Shown here: positions 14,100 through 27,000 of the stretch, piece by piece
How positions within the stretch are numbered: position 1 is the first letter of the stretch
How the letters are laid out: every line of letters begins with the position of its first letter
From: Ottelia alismoides
Taxonomy: Eukaryota > Streptophyta > Magnoliopsida > Alismatales > Hydrocharitaceae
NCBI GenBank assembly: GCA_037367405.1
Contig: JAZKJV010007248.1
Span: 828,501 to 892,500, forward strand
Length of the DNA stretch: 64,000 bases
Direction: 5' to 3'
Made by a program: the position numbers and the translations under genes
Notes under the pieces: model-generated
The model's input: only the letters and a program-made list of their open reading frames with translations
Told to the model about the DNA's origin: nothing
Database searches by the model: none

Positions 14100-14351
14100 A
14101 ATCTCAAAAAGAATGCTTCCCCACCGGTCCTATTGGTTTCTTCCTTCCCCACCGGTCCTATTGGTTTCTTCCTCCCCCACCGGTGTAGAAAAAACGAGCC
14201 CTGCGCTCCCTCCTCTCCTCTGCTTCTCTTCTTCCCCTCCTCGGCCTCTCTTCTTTCCATCCCCCCACTCCCTGCGCCCCACCGTCTCCAGCACCAGCAC
14301 CCCTTCCCGCATAGCACCACTGGCCCGCACAACCCTTCCGGTCGGCTGTGG
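14100..14351 (+). promoter_or_regulatory. Putative 5' leader exon/promoter of the PIG-H gene
   Basis: A pyrimidine-rich stretch (CT-rich, no ATG in a useful frame) resembling plant 5' UTRs lies about 700 bp upstream of the first coding exon. It begins with two imperfect tandem units of about 31 bp containing CACCGGTCCTATTGG, which includes a CCAAT-type ATTGG motif in inverse orientation. A possible splice donor (CTGTG followed by GTAACG) occurs at about 14,351. The first coding exon has an acceptor AG at 15031-15032 directly before its ATG, so an upstream non-coding exon is expected. This placement is inference. Confidence 0.35.
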
Positions 14352-15033
14352 TAACGAGAGCAACCTTTTCCTTTATTTCCCCGGGGGCTTTGGCTGTGGA
14401 ATGTTCTATGTTCTTGGTTCGAGCCTTCCAGTGCCATTTAATCACAGTAATGGGCTTCTGTGAATTATTAACAATTCGTTTTGGGAATTCTTTTTTTTTG
14501 CCATATTGATTCCAGATTGTTCAGACTTCATTTATCTGGCTGTTCCCCAACTGCATTTGTTTCCATCAACACTTTTTTTTCTTTCTTCTTTCTGATTCCA
14601 GAAGCATCGGCTATTGTTTTATTTAAGATTCAGACTCAGTTGCTCAATTTAGAAGATTGTTTGAAATTGATCACATTATCTTCTCCTGCATCTGCACTTA
14701 GTTTGCATCAGAAATCCGAACCCGGACTTGTATACTTATTAACAAACCAAACTGAAGTTAGATAGGTTTGTACCCCCAGGCCCCAGTGAGGCCTGAGGAT
14801 TTTCTCGAAATCTTGCGGAGATTGACCCGCCTGTCTTGGAGATCCACACTTAATTTGGGAGAAAATTCCTTATGTTCAAATATAGTTTGACTCATCTATC
14901 TAGTGATCATGTAATTCTTTGTGCTTGGAAAATGCATGGATATAATTTGATTTGTTCGTATCTAGTGAGTTTTTTTATTAGTACACAAATACAAAGTTGA
15001 TTTTCCGTTTAAAAAAATATTGGTTCTTCCAGG

Positions 15034-18000
15034 ATGACAAAAATTGTCGTTGGACGGTATACTTACTGCCATGATGATCTGAAAGAGTCCCTTTCTCCAG
15101 TGGATGTTCATGAAGTCTTCATTGGCACGAGTAGCGCAGAGACTTTTTTGCTATACCTGAGCATTTTCTTAATGCTGTCCAGTTTGTGTTGTTCATTGAT
15201 TGTACAGGTGATATATTATTGTTATCAGTTTTTAATTTAATCGTAAGCCACTGTTTCAATTCCAGTGTTCCGTGTTTTCCATTTCTATCCACCTTATAGC
15301 ATTAGTGCCATCTTGCCTACTTAAGCGAGTAAAGTTTTCCTCTCCATATCACCTTATAACTTCATTGCTCAGTTAGAAGTTTTTTTCCCTCTAAATGTGA
15401 ATGTTATGTTGCTGCAGTCTAAAGTATTGGAAAGTCGAGAATATTAACAAATATGAGACGATTGGTAGCAGTGAAGTTGACAGGCTGCATTGTCATTCAT
15501 ATGAGGGAGGGCATCCGGCGAAACAACACATACTCGTCCATTATATTAATATTTGAACATCTAAGTTATACCTTAAAATTGGTACCAGCATTATAAAATA
15601 AAAAGAATTCTGGTCTAGGTTTTTTTTGGAAGAAAAGAATGTTCCGTTGGGAAGATGGTACATTTCACGTGTCCAACGGAGCAATGCAGAAGTGAACCAG
15701 CCAGATTCAAAAGGTGCTTGTGCTGAACAAAATGGATGACACGGAACAAGAAGATAATTTTTAGTTAATTAACTGGTAAAGATAACAAGTATCCCTTGTA
15801 CTATTTCCAGCTACGAATCATAATTCTGGGCTTTTCATATATCAAAAAAGAAAATCATTTATCTACAAGCAACACACGTATGTTAACAATACCTTGACGT
15901 CTTAGGCTGCAACATTTGAAACTATCTTATTCTAAAATACTGTAGAATGATGGCGTAATTGCTAGTAATAAGCTATTTCTTACAATATCATTTTGTGTAC
16001 AGGGACAGTCAAGTATCTATCCATTATGGGGTTTCATTTTAGCTTGTTTCCTTTTTGCATTTCTGAAGTTAAAAGTCATCAGGAAAGGTGAGTTCCCACG
16101 CACCATATTTAAATATTTTAATTTAATGTAGATATTTTTCTCTGCTTGATACCACCTCTATTTAACCAATTGCTATATTTCTTTTCAATTTCTAGAAAGA
16201 AGAGCAATTGCATTCTTTTCAGCGTAATTTGTTGATTTCAAATGCTTATATTGGAAACAGCTCTTACTTTTTATTTCTTGAAAAGTTTTACGTTAAGATG
16301 CAATGTTACAGGCTAAAGACGTATCGATGAATTAACCTTCTACCATCCATATGTTAGACCAATTGCCCTTTGTTATCATCAGACCCATGTGAGATTGGTG
16401 TCTAGCACTGCCAAGTTTACGCAGAACCCGACGAGATATTCATTATTCTCATGTGACCTCTCATTCTTTAGATCCCCGAGCATTTGATTGGTTCTTTAAA
16501 TCCATTGCACAGCTATGAGGGTATGTGTGCTTTCTTGAATGATGAGTCCCATCAGTATTATCCGTTTTGCCCCCTCTCATGAGTCTGATATTGGTATACA
16601 CGATTAATTAAAAGCGAAAATAAAAGTTGAAGGCACGAGTTATAATATATTTAAAGTAAGACAGTTTCAAAATGAAATTGCCTTCGAAAGTGAAAAATCA
16701 ATTACAATAACTTCAATTTTGAGCATGTTGCATTGCCAGAGTATAACTTCCATTTTGCAATATCGTCAAATCCTTGATTGCAACCATGTATTTAGTGTTT
16801 GAACAACCATTGCTTTCAAATTCCAAAATATCTTCCATGTTCTTTATTCAGAAAATAATGTTCTGAATCAACAGTCACAGTCCTCCCGGAAATTCAAACA
16901 TTACTCATTGATCCGTAATTGCAGTCAACACCCTTGTATCAAAAGCTTCTACTTTGGTTATACATGACTACAAGAGTAGTTTGTCACAAATATGATCTGC
17001 AGGTCTCAAGAAGGAAAATCTAACACAGCCCACCGTAAAGCATATCATTGGCACTTGGCTTGCCAATTGATCAAAGATAGCTTCATTTGGAGCAGCCTTT
17101 GCATCCGGCTGCTGCTCTTTTTGGCAATTAAGGCGCTTCATACAAATTTTACCCAAGTATAACAATAGTGGAGGTCTATGGTCACTTCAACTCAGCAACA
17201 ACTTCGGCAATCCACCAGGCTTTAGTCAAGCCTGTTCCATCCTTGACGAATGAATCTTCAAATTATTGCAAATGCAAGCATAATTTCCATCTCAAAGAAT
17301 TTTAAAGCACCTAACAGATGGAAGATAATGCCTTCAAAAACAATAGATTATGGATTGAGAACTTAGCTGGCCCTGGTTGTGCTTACATCAATAAGATGTA
17401 TGCACTTCCCATGAGCTAAGGTTTCCATCTTATGTCCAACAACCTTTTAGAAAGTAGCTTGCCACACCAAGTGAAAGCTATTATATTCTACGTATAGTTT
17501 CCAGCTTTGACCTTCGCACATATGGGAAATCCTCCAGAAGATAGGTGTTAAGCATTAAATTCTGATAATAGACCTTAGCATAAAGCTCCCTCTAGAAATA
17601 AAACACACACAGAGATATGGTCACTGAAATTAAAGATAAAAATGCGTGCACTTCCTCCATTTCTTGCCAAGGGATACTCCAGACTTCAATGACCAATGTG
17701 ACATTTGAATCATGTTTCTAATGTGTCTCTGAAATCAAAAAATACAATAGCATTCTGTAGCCAGCTCCATTTTTCAAGATGTATGCACACTCTCAAAATA
17801 ACACCAAATTTTAATGAAGAAATTACACTTCCAGCAGAGATAACAATCGAGAAAAGAAGGTAAATGTGTTTGGTACTTTACCAGTTGTACATGCATCAAA
17901 GAGATATGTACACTTCCCAAATCCCAAGCAAAATCTATCCAGTTGAAGCCCAACATATAGAATCAATGCCAAATAATTTGCCTGACGAATAAATGCAGTA

Positions 18001-21000
18001 GCCCTGTCTCTAGCCAACCTAATTTTCTATAGCCTCCTTTTTGTATACTCGTATAATGAGTAGACTTCCGTAGTCAGATGATGATAAGTATTAACAAATA
18101 AGCAAGAGTAACGCCACTGCTAATTCCCATACCTGATAACAATTTTGAATGACAGAAAGCTCTGTACTCAATATAAGCTTGAACAAGGTGTTCTTTGAAT
18201 TTGAATACCCAAAATTCCTGAATAGTTTGAGCTTGCATTCCTCTGAATTTGAAATTCCAGTATCTATAAATAAGATATGCGCTCTTTCAAAAGAAGAAGA
18301 TATGTGCAAACATTCCCATACTTTTCACCAAGGTACCTTTTTTGTTGAACATTTTATTCTTGAAATGCCAAATAATAAACCCCCATATAGGGCATAAAAA
18401 GTTCTGAATCAAGTTCCATATGCCAACCCTAATCGGCAATTTTTTATTTGAATCTAGCATATGGGATGTAGTTCTTTTCCAGCTTGTAATTTCCATATAG
18501 CAGTTTAGGGAATTCCTTGACAGAATGGAAAAGGCATTGGAATTCAACAAAATATCGACATTGCAAGGGAATCTGCTATAGAATTTGCTTCTCTATAAAT
18601 ACAAGAAACCTTGCAAATTACGTGCCTGAGAGATAAAATTTCTTTCACCAGTTCATGAAATTCCAGATATCAAAATATTTTTTCTTATCATATTAAGTAG
18701 GACAACATTATGCAATTCTAGGATTGTATTAGTCATATTAGCTTTATCGCAAAAAAAGTTAAAAAAAAGAATGTTTATGTTCTTTTAGGGCAAGTTTCGT
18801 TTTCATATTGTGTCTGCATCCACTGTCACAACTTTGAGATTCAACTAATAGCTAACAAGTAAACTCAGGTGGGTTGGCAATGGGATGGGACAGAGATAAA
18901 CTTGAACTGGAGGAGGAGGTCATGCGGGGCCGCCATTCACTCACGATTCTGTTGCGGCGGAAGGCAGATGGAAAAAGGATGTTGGTTTCTAATGTGTATG
19001 GCTCGTGCAATGGGGCCAACATTGTCAATTTTATGAAGGAATTGCTCCTGACTAGGGCGTGATTCCCGGATGTGGTTTGGATCATTGTCAGGGACTTCAA
19101 TGTGACATTATGTCCACAGGACAGGCCTGGCGGCCACAGTAGAAGGGATGGCGGTTCGGCGGAGCGGAATGGGATAGTGGAGGAGCTTGGACTTTCGGTG
19201 ATCGACGCTGTCGGTTGCAGATACACTTGGAGGAGCTCGAGAGCCAGATCTCGTTTGGATAGATTCATGATGTCCACGGAGGTGTTGGATGAATTTTCTT
19301 TGGATGGGGCCTAGGCCCTACCTAGAGCACACTCGGATCACACGCCGCTGCTTTGGTACTCGGGGGAGGACGATCATCCTCACACTTGGTTTGGATTCGA
19401 GAAGGCATGGTTGCTGGAGGATGGATTTCATGAGTTGATTGCAGAGTTTTGGATTGGACGCAGACCGGGGGGTTCGACAGCCTGTAGACTTGTGAGCAAG
19501 CTGGCTGAGCTCAGAAGACACTTGGTGGCTTTCGACAGGGAGAGCTGTATCCGGCGTAGGGAGAAAAGGAATAAGGCTCAGGAGGAGGTTTGTAGGTTGG
19601 ACAGAATTAAGGATGAGCGTGCCCTTATGGCGGAGAAGTTGGTGGAAAGAAGTCTTCACCTGGACGAGATTCTTCGCGAAGACAAAAAGGAGGTTGCTTG
19701 GAGGCAACGTGCCCAACAAAGGTGGTTGAGGGAAGGGGATGCAAATACACGGTTCTTTCACGCCGTGACCAACAAAAGAAGACATAGAAATTTGATGCAC
19801 TCGATCTCCATCGGTGGTGAGTTGGTTGAGGGGGATCGGGCGGTGGGAGAGGCATTACGGTCCCATTTTCAATCCTTTGGCAGGCAACACACAAGGGCGG
19901 GCTATGGCTGGTAAGAAGGGGTGTGTCACAACTATCTGTATTGGCAATGGAAGGTCTAGTGAAGCCTTTCACTGAGGAAGAGGCAAATAGGGCGGTATTT
20001 CAGTTGAATGCAGATGGGGCACCGGGTTCGGACGGCTTCCCGGTAGGTTTTTATAAGGAATTTTGGGAGATGGTGAAGCATAATGTTTTGGAGGTGTTGA
20101 AGGAGTTTCGGGAGGGTAATCGAGGCTTTGGGAGACTGAACAAGGCCTTTCTTTTTAGTCTACCAAAGGACACACCGATCATAGTTGAGGATTATAGGCC
20201 TATTGCTCTATCTAGCACCATTTACCTAATTATCTCGAAGATTCTTGCGAACCGTCTAAGGGATATGCTTTATCAGATCATGTCGCCGGAGCATATGGCG
20301 TTTGTGCCTCGGAGGGATATGGCTGATGGGTTGGTGATGGCATCGGAGGTGGTGGCGGATTGAAAAAGGACCAAAGCCAAAGGCGTGCTTTGGAAGATTG
20401 ACTTCTCCAAGGCATATAATTATCTTGATTGACGGTTCTTTTGGGCTTCATTGGAGAATAGGGTTTTCCGGAGGCGTGGATCGCCTGGATCAAGAGGTGC
20501 GTAACGACAGCATCACATGCGGTGTTGGTTAATGGCAGACCGGAGGGAGGCGACGACATCGCATGCGGTATTGGAGGGAGGTTTCTTTCAACCACAAAGG
20601 GTAATCAGACATGGGTGTCCTTTGGTGCCGTTGCTCTTTGTCATTGTGGCCGATGCATTGGCGATGATGATGAGGTTGGCGACAAGCGGAGGCTGGTGTT
20701 CATGCTATAGGAGGGGGGAGATATCCATTCCGCTGTTGCAGTATACTGATAACACCGTTTTGTTCACGGGGGCAGAGGTGGAGAAGATCCGGCGGGTGTC
20801 ATTAATGATGGACATCTTTGGGGACATATCGAGCCTTCATATCAATAGAGACAAGTCAGTGGTGGTTCTTTTTGGTCTTTCGGAGCATAAAATGCAGAGC
20901 GCGACGATGACTTTGGGATGCCCAACTGCCGCGTTGCCAATCACATACTTGGGGTTGCCTTTGGTGGCGGGGAGGTCCAAGGTGAGGGACCAGGAAACGC

Positions 21001-24000
21001 TCCTCGAGAGACTTGAGAGCAGATTGGCAGGTTGGAAGACACAGATGTTGTCAAGGAGCAGGAAGTTGGTTATTCTGAAGCATGCTCTTTCGTCCATCCC
21101 ATTCTTCTTTTGCTCTACGAGGTCGTTGCCTGTGAAGATTCGCTTGCGGATTGAGACGCTGATGCATAGATTTTTTTGGTCAGATGGGGGGCAGTCTAAG
21201 AGGGGGATTCATCTGGTGGATTGGAAAAGGATGACGACAACAAAGAAGAGGGGTGGGTTGGGAGTCTTGCATGTGGGAGAAATGAACAAGGCATTCGTGG
21301 CGAAATGGGTGATGCGCCTATGGGGGAAGTTTGAGGATCTGGTCTGTAGCCTGGTGAGGAAGATCTATGGGATATCAATGTCCTTGGAGGTTGTCACGAG
21401 GCATCTACCATCTTCTCTTTGGAAGGGCATTGTGCATGTGGTTGTTGAGTTGGCAGATATGTTGAGACCCGTGTTTGGGAATGGAGCAGACTTTCGATTT
21501 TGGCTAGATGACTGGATGGGGGAGGAAACGGTGGGTGCGCGGTATCCATGCCTTTTGCAGCTGGCGGTGGACAAGGATGAGGCCGTGCAGAAGGTGTGGG
21601 AACTGGGAGCGTGGTCTTTGATCTTTTCTTCGTAGATGTCAGACCAGAGGGTGGAGGATTGCATGGCTCTACAACTGGAGCTTGTAGGTTGAGGGGTTGA
21701 TGGATGAGATTGATCATTTTGTATGGAGAGATGGAAGATTCTTGATTAAGAAGGCTTATCGTTTCTTCGTGGGGGTTTGGGGGGGGGTGGAGGAGGTGGT
21801 TGGTGTGGACTTGCGGATGATATGGAGAATCAAGGTGTCGAATCGAATCAAGATTTTCCTTTGGTTGCTCAGACTTGGCAGGACCCTCACCAAGTGGCGC
21901 ATGGGGCAGATGTTGGGGGCGGACGACGTCACATGCGATTGATGTGGATCGACGGTGGAAGAGCTGGATCGTTTGTTGTTCTTTTCCCGTCTTCGGCTCG
22001 GGTATTCATCAACCATGGATATAGCCTTTTGGGTCCTATTTTATTCCTTATTATTTACACCTCAAATCAATAAATTTTGAACATGAATAATGTACATAAA
22101 AATACAAAGAAAAATATAAAATTAATTTCACATTAAAATAATACACAGTGCACCCGGGACACACAGAATAAAAAGTCGCAAAGAAAATTTCCCAGACATG
22201 TATCTCCTCCATACATACTCAAAATTGACCAAACTCACCTTTATTCTTCATAATGTTGAATTATCTTTTTAATGAAGGTGGTTTCATTTAATTTGGAGTT
22301 GAGATGCAAAAGTTGGCTTTTGGGCCCCTATTGTATTGTATACCTGTATATAATAGGTGTGGAGCATGGCGAACACCTCTTGGCTTGTTGGGAGGGATAA
22401 TTCATGCTTTTGAAGGGATATCAGATCTGTGTGTGGAAACAACCATGAGGACAATACTTACCCTTTTGCGTTGTTATGAGTTATTTGGTACGTCAGGAAT
22501 GATGTCATTTGGGGGGGGGGCACTTTTTATACAGAGAATGTAATTGAACATTGGAGGGTACTGTATAGGACATGGAATAGGTAACTCTATGTAATTTATA
22601 GGTTCTATATATATATATATCTTTGTGGTGGGTCCCAACTTTTTGGGATGCCACCCCTTTCCTTTCAAAAAAAAGTAAACTAATAACCGACCTAACCTAA
22701 CAATTCCAAACATAACAATTACTGAGAACAATCATTAACAATTCAAATAATAGTAAGTAACAAGTAATAATCACCTGACCTAAAAAAACTAGCGACCAAT
22801 TCTATTAGAAATAATCCAACTTCCAGTCCAGCGCCTCAGATGACGCCTCGAGTTATGTCTCGCCTCAGTCCATGTCAGACTGTCTTGCGCAATCGAGGCA
22901 ATGCGTCTCGTAGATCAAGACTAATGCGTGCACCTCGAGGCTAAAGCAGCCTGTCTCACGGCACACTTTTTCATACCATGATCACAAATTCTTAGTCTTT
23001 CTAATACACCACATAGTTCAGCTTTGATATTAGTTGTAACACCAAAGAAATGATAATATCGCATGATAAAAGTCTTTTCATGATCTTTGATTTCTCTACC
23101 TTCAGGTTGTGTTAGGTTGCCTTTAGATGCTCCATCTGTGTTCAGTTTGTAAATTCTAGCCGAGGGGTTTTATTTTAATATCAGATTGCAATTTCTTTAA
23201 AAAGAACCATGCATAAGTGTTGTCATTGGTGAATCTTCTTTTATTTCTCTCCACCCAAATCAACCATATTAGCCATCCAAGATAAACTCTTCTTTTTATT
23301 TTTAAAAAGTTTCCTTATTTCTATATTTACGATATACTTACAACAATCCCAAAATTCCTTAGAATTTTTGAAAGCATATGAAAAGAGTTGATGTATCAGC
23401 TGATCCAGCTATAGCCAACTCACTCTTAAACAAAACATGCTCAATATGTTCACAATTAGGTTTGCTTAGACAACAGTTGAATTTTGAGACGTGAGAAACC
23501 CATTCTTTGTAAATCTTCATCAAAATGCCTTCTTTTTTGAAGCAATCTCCAAGGAAAATAGAATTTCTAGTGGGTATTCCTGGATCCCATGCTCCTTCCC
23601 CCGAGAGTAGTTTGTTTCCTGCTTGTTCAATGGCGCCATACCCAGCATTCATAAACTCAGACCACAGTGAATCTTCATTTGCAAATGCCAGGACATCTTG
23701 ATTTTGAGAGCTTTTTTCACCTTATCTGGCCTTCATAAAGTTAGACCATAGTAAACTTTCATTTGCACATTGCCGGGACATCTTGATTCTGATAGCTTTC
23801 GTAATATCTGCCAAACCTCTAATAATTAGCCCACCTTCCTCATATGGTTTACAGAAATTATCCCATCTCATCTGACCCAGTGCTTGGTTTTCATCTAATC
23901 CAATCCACCTGAGAAAAAAACGGCAAAGTTGCTTTTCAATTTTCTAATAACACCATTTGGTGCATCGTAAACAGAGAGCATACATGATGCAGCATGTAAT

Positions 24001-27000
24001 TGATGATTAGGGCTAAATTAGGGTTTTTCATCCACTCAATTGGAGCCTAATTAATTAAGGTTAAGGTTAGGCCTACATGACTCCGTTGCAATTTCCAGTT
24101 TTATTTGAGGACTTTCTTAAAAAGCAATATGCAGTTATGCAGAACCATGGGATGCAATCATGCAAGTGTTCTTTCCTCTAGTAGCAACAAGAAGGAAAAA
24201 GATTAATGTGAATTACTGAAACATTATTTTGTTTGAATCTGAATAGATTGTTCACACCTGCATTCACCACTCAACTTTAAATTATGCATGCTATCGACAT
24301 GATTTTTTTTGTAGATTACAGTAAATTTCAATTTGTACATATGCAGAGACTGTTGTGATTATACCTACTTTTGGCATTCAGCTTGAAACATCATACTGGA
24401 GGTAATTGTTTTACTACCCAGAGAAATATTTTCTTACAAGGAGTCTTTAAGTTTTGATTTTTTAGCAATGCAGGTTCAGATCAGTCAACCATTTGTTCGT
24501 TCGATGTTTGTATTGGTAGCTACAAAACGGTGGAGTCTGAGAGACTCTTGCAGATTGCCACTCATAAATGAGAATAATGTGTGATATATCACCTATGATT
24601 TATGAATTAAATTACTCAACAAAATAGTGGTAAAAATAATAAAAAGGATTTCAGATATATGCCCTATAAATAGTCCATATTACATAATTGCATAAATACA
24701 CCTCTGAAAACTGATGTGTGCACATGTACAAAACTTCTGTAAGGTGGTTCTGACATGTGCCACATAGTGCCCATTGCCCGGATTGAAGGTCCATGCCTAG
24801 GACAGACTCATCTTTATGTGGACTCATTTCTATGCACTCATATTTCTCCCTATCATACTTGTAGTAGGTTTCATCTCGCAACGTGTTGGACTAAACTTGA
24901 GTGTCTAAAAGTTGCTTCAATCACTTCCACCGTGCGACTCGAGGGCATTAGTAAGGTACCGGAACAATGTGGGGCTCGATTATAAGGAGTGGCTTATTCA
25001 TTTCAATGTACCACCACATGGGGTTGTATCAATTTGTCCTAGCATAGGGAATAACGTAAACAAATAATAACAAGCAATGAAAGCCAAGGTTGCAGAAGTC
25101 GGTACTCGGTCGGATGGGTCACTGACTAAGGATTAATCGGAAGTCGGACGACTAATCGGATTTAGTCGGACTTTAATCGGCTTTGAATTTTATGATTATT
25201 TTAAATATATAACTCATTTTTATACATATTTTACATAGATTTGTACATTTTTATACCATCATAATAAAATAAAAGGAGTAATTGAATTTAAATAAAATAT
25301 TAAGCATATTATAATAAGTTTGCTTATAAAAAAAGCAAAACGTAAAAAAAATTGTATCTCGAAGCAAAAATTGGTCGACTAGTGTGCCTAGTCGGAATTA
25401 GTCGGTGCTCCATCAACTACCCCACTGACTAGACTAGTCGGACCTACTAGTCGAGCCAGTCGGGTGACTTTTACAACATTGATGAAAGCCATCCGGAGCT
25501 GGGACAGAGACAAAGGAAGGAAACTAGGCAGGGCTACGAAGGGAATCTAATCTCCTTCTCTAGTAGGATGGAGCAAACATTAGAGAAGAGCATGGATGAT
25601 GTCGGAGCTAATAACATAAGGTGTCAAAGGATTTGTTGTTTCAATCATTTGCCTTGTTTCCACTTATCCACTCTCTTCCCTTCGCATCCCTTACCCGAAA
25701 ACTTGACTCTGTAATATAAGGTGCGTGATTACCAGTAAAAAAACAATAGATTCGAAGATATTACTTCGCTCCACACCTTCTTTCATCTCTCGTATTACCC
25801 AATCCCATTCCATGTTGCTTATCATTTGGTTAGGGGAACATCCAATATCCTCCCCCACCTCAGAGTAGAAATTGAAGGGTTTTGAGACTCCATGTTCATC
25901 CCTTCCCCATTCTAAGGAGGAATATAAGAGTCATGCGTGAGTATTTCAAACTTATCCACCTTGGTGTGCCTCTGGTTGTTGGGAGTATGCAAGAGGCAGT
26001 TTGGTTACCGGTGATCGAGAAGATGGAGCAGAGATTGGTGATTGGAGTATTTCAACCTTATCCACTTTGGTGCGCCTCTGGTTGTTGGGAGTATGCAAGA
26101 GGCAGTTTGGTTACCGGTGATCGAGAAGATGGAGTAGAGATTGGTGATTGGAAATCCGTATGCTTATCCCATGGTGGCATGTTGGTACTGTTAGGGTCGG
26201 TTCTTTCGACGATCCTTATTTTTCTGGTCTTCTTTTGGGCAGTCGAATGGTTTACCATTGGTAGATTGGGGTATTCTCTCTTGTTCGAGGGATGATGGTG
26301 TTCTTATGGTGCGAAGTCTGGAGGAGATGAATAAGGCCCTGCTCAGTAAGTGGATCGCTCGGATATGGGGGGAGTGTGATAGTATGGTGTGTACGCTGTA
26401 ACATAAGCTTTATGGTTCAGATCATTCTCTACCTGGCCCTAAAGTGTTTGGGCCTTCTCCCTTATACTTTTGGCAAGGGATTTGCAGTGTGGTGCAGGAG
26501 ATTCACTCTTTCTTGAGGTCGGTAGTTGGTGATGGTACCGGGTTCAGGTTTTGGACTGATGATTGGAGTGAGGGTGGAGTGTTTGGGTTGAGATATCCAC
26601 ATCTTATGGCTATGGCCGTGAATTCGAGTTTCTCTATTGCTGACATTTGGGATGTGCATTCTTTCTTCCCTCATTCTAGGTCTGATCTGTTTGATTATAG
26701 GATGAGTGAGCTTTTGGCGATGCTGCTGGAGTTGGAGGACGTGGCGGGGCCCATATAGGGGCGAGACTACTGGAGCTAGTATGATGGCTTTGTTTCTGCG
26801 GGTAAGGCATATAGGGCATCGAAGGGCCTAATGATTTTTGACCTTGGGGATGTGTGGCGGATTGGAGGAGAATCTGGAGGTGGGAAATTCCTGCATGGTT
26901 GAAGGTTTTCATGTGGTTGTTTAGGAGGGGAAGATTGTTGATGGGCGACAGATTTACATGGTTCATTCAGGCAACAGATCCCGTACACTGTAGGTGCAAG

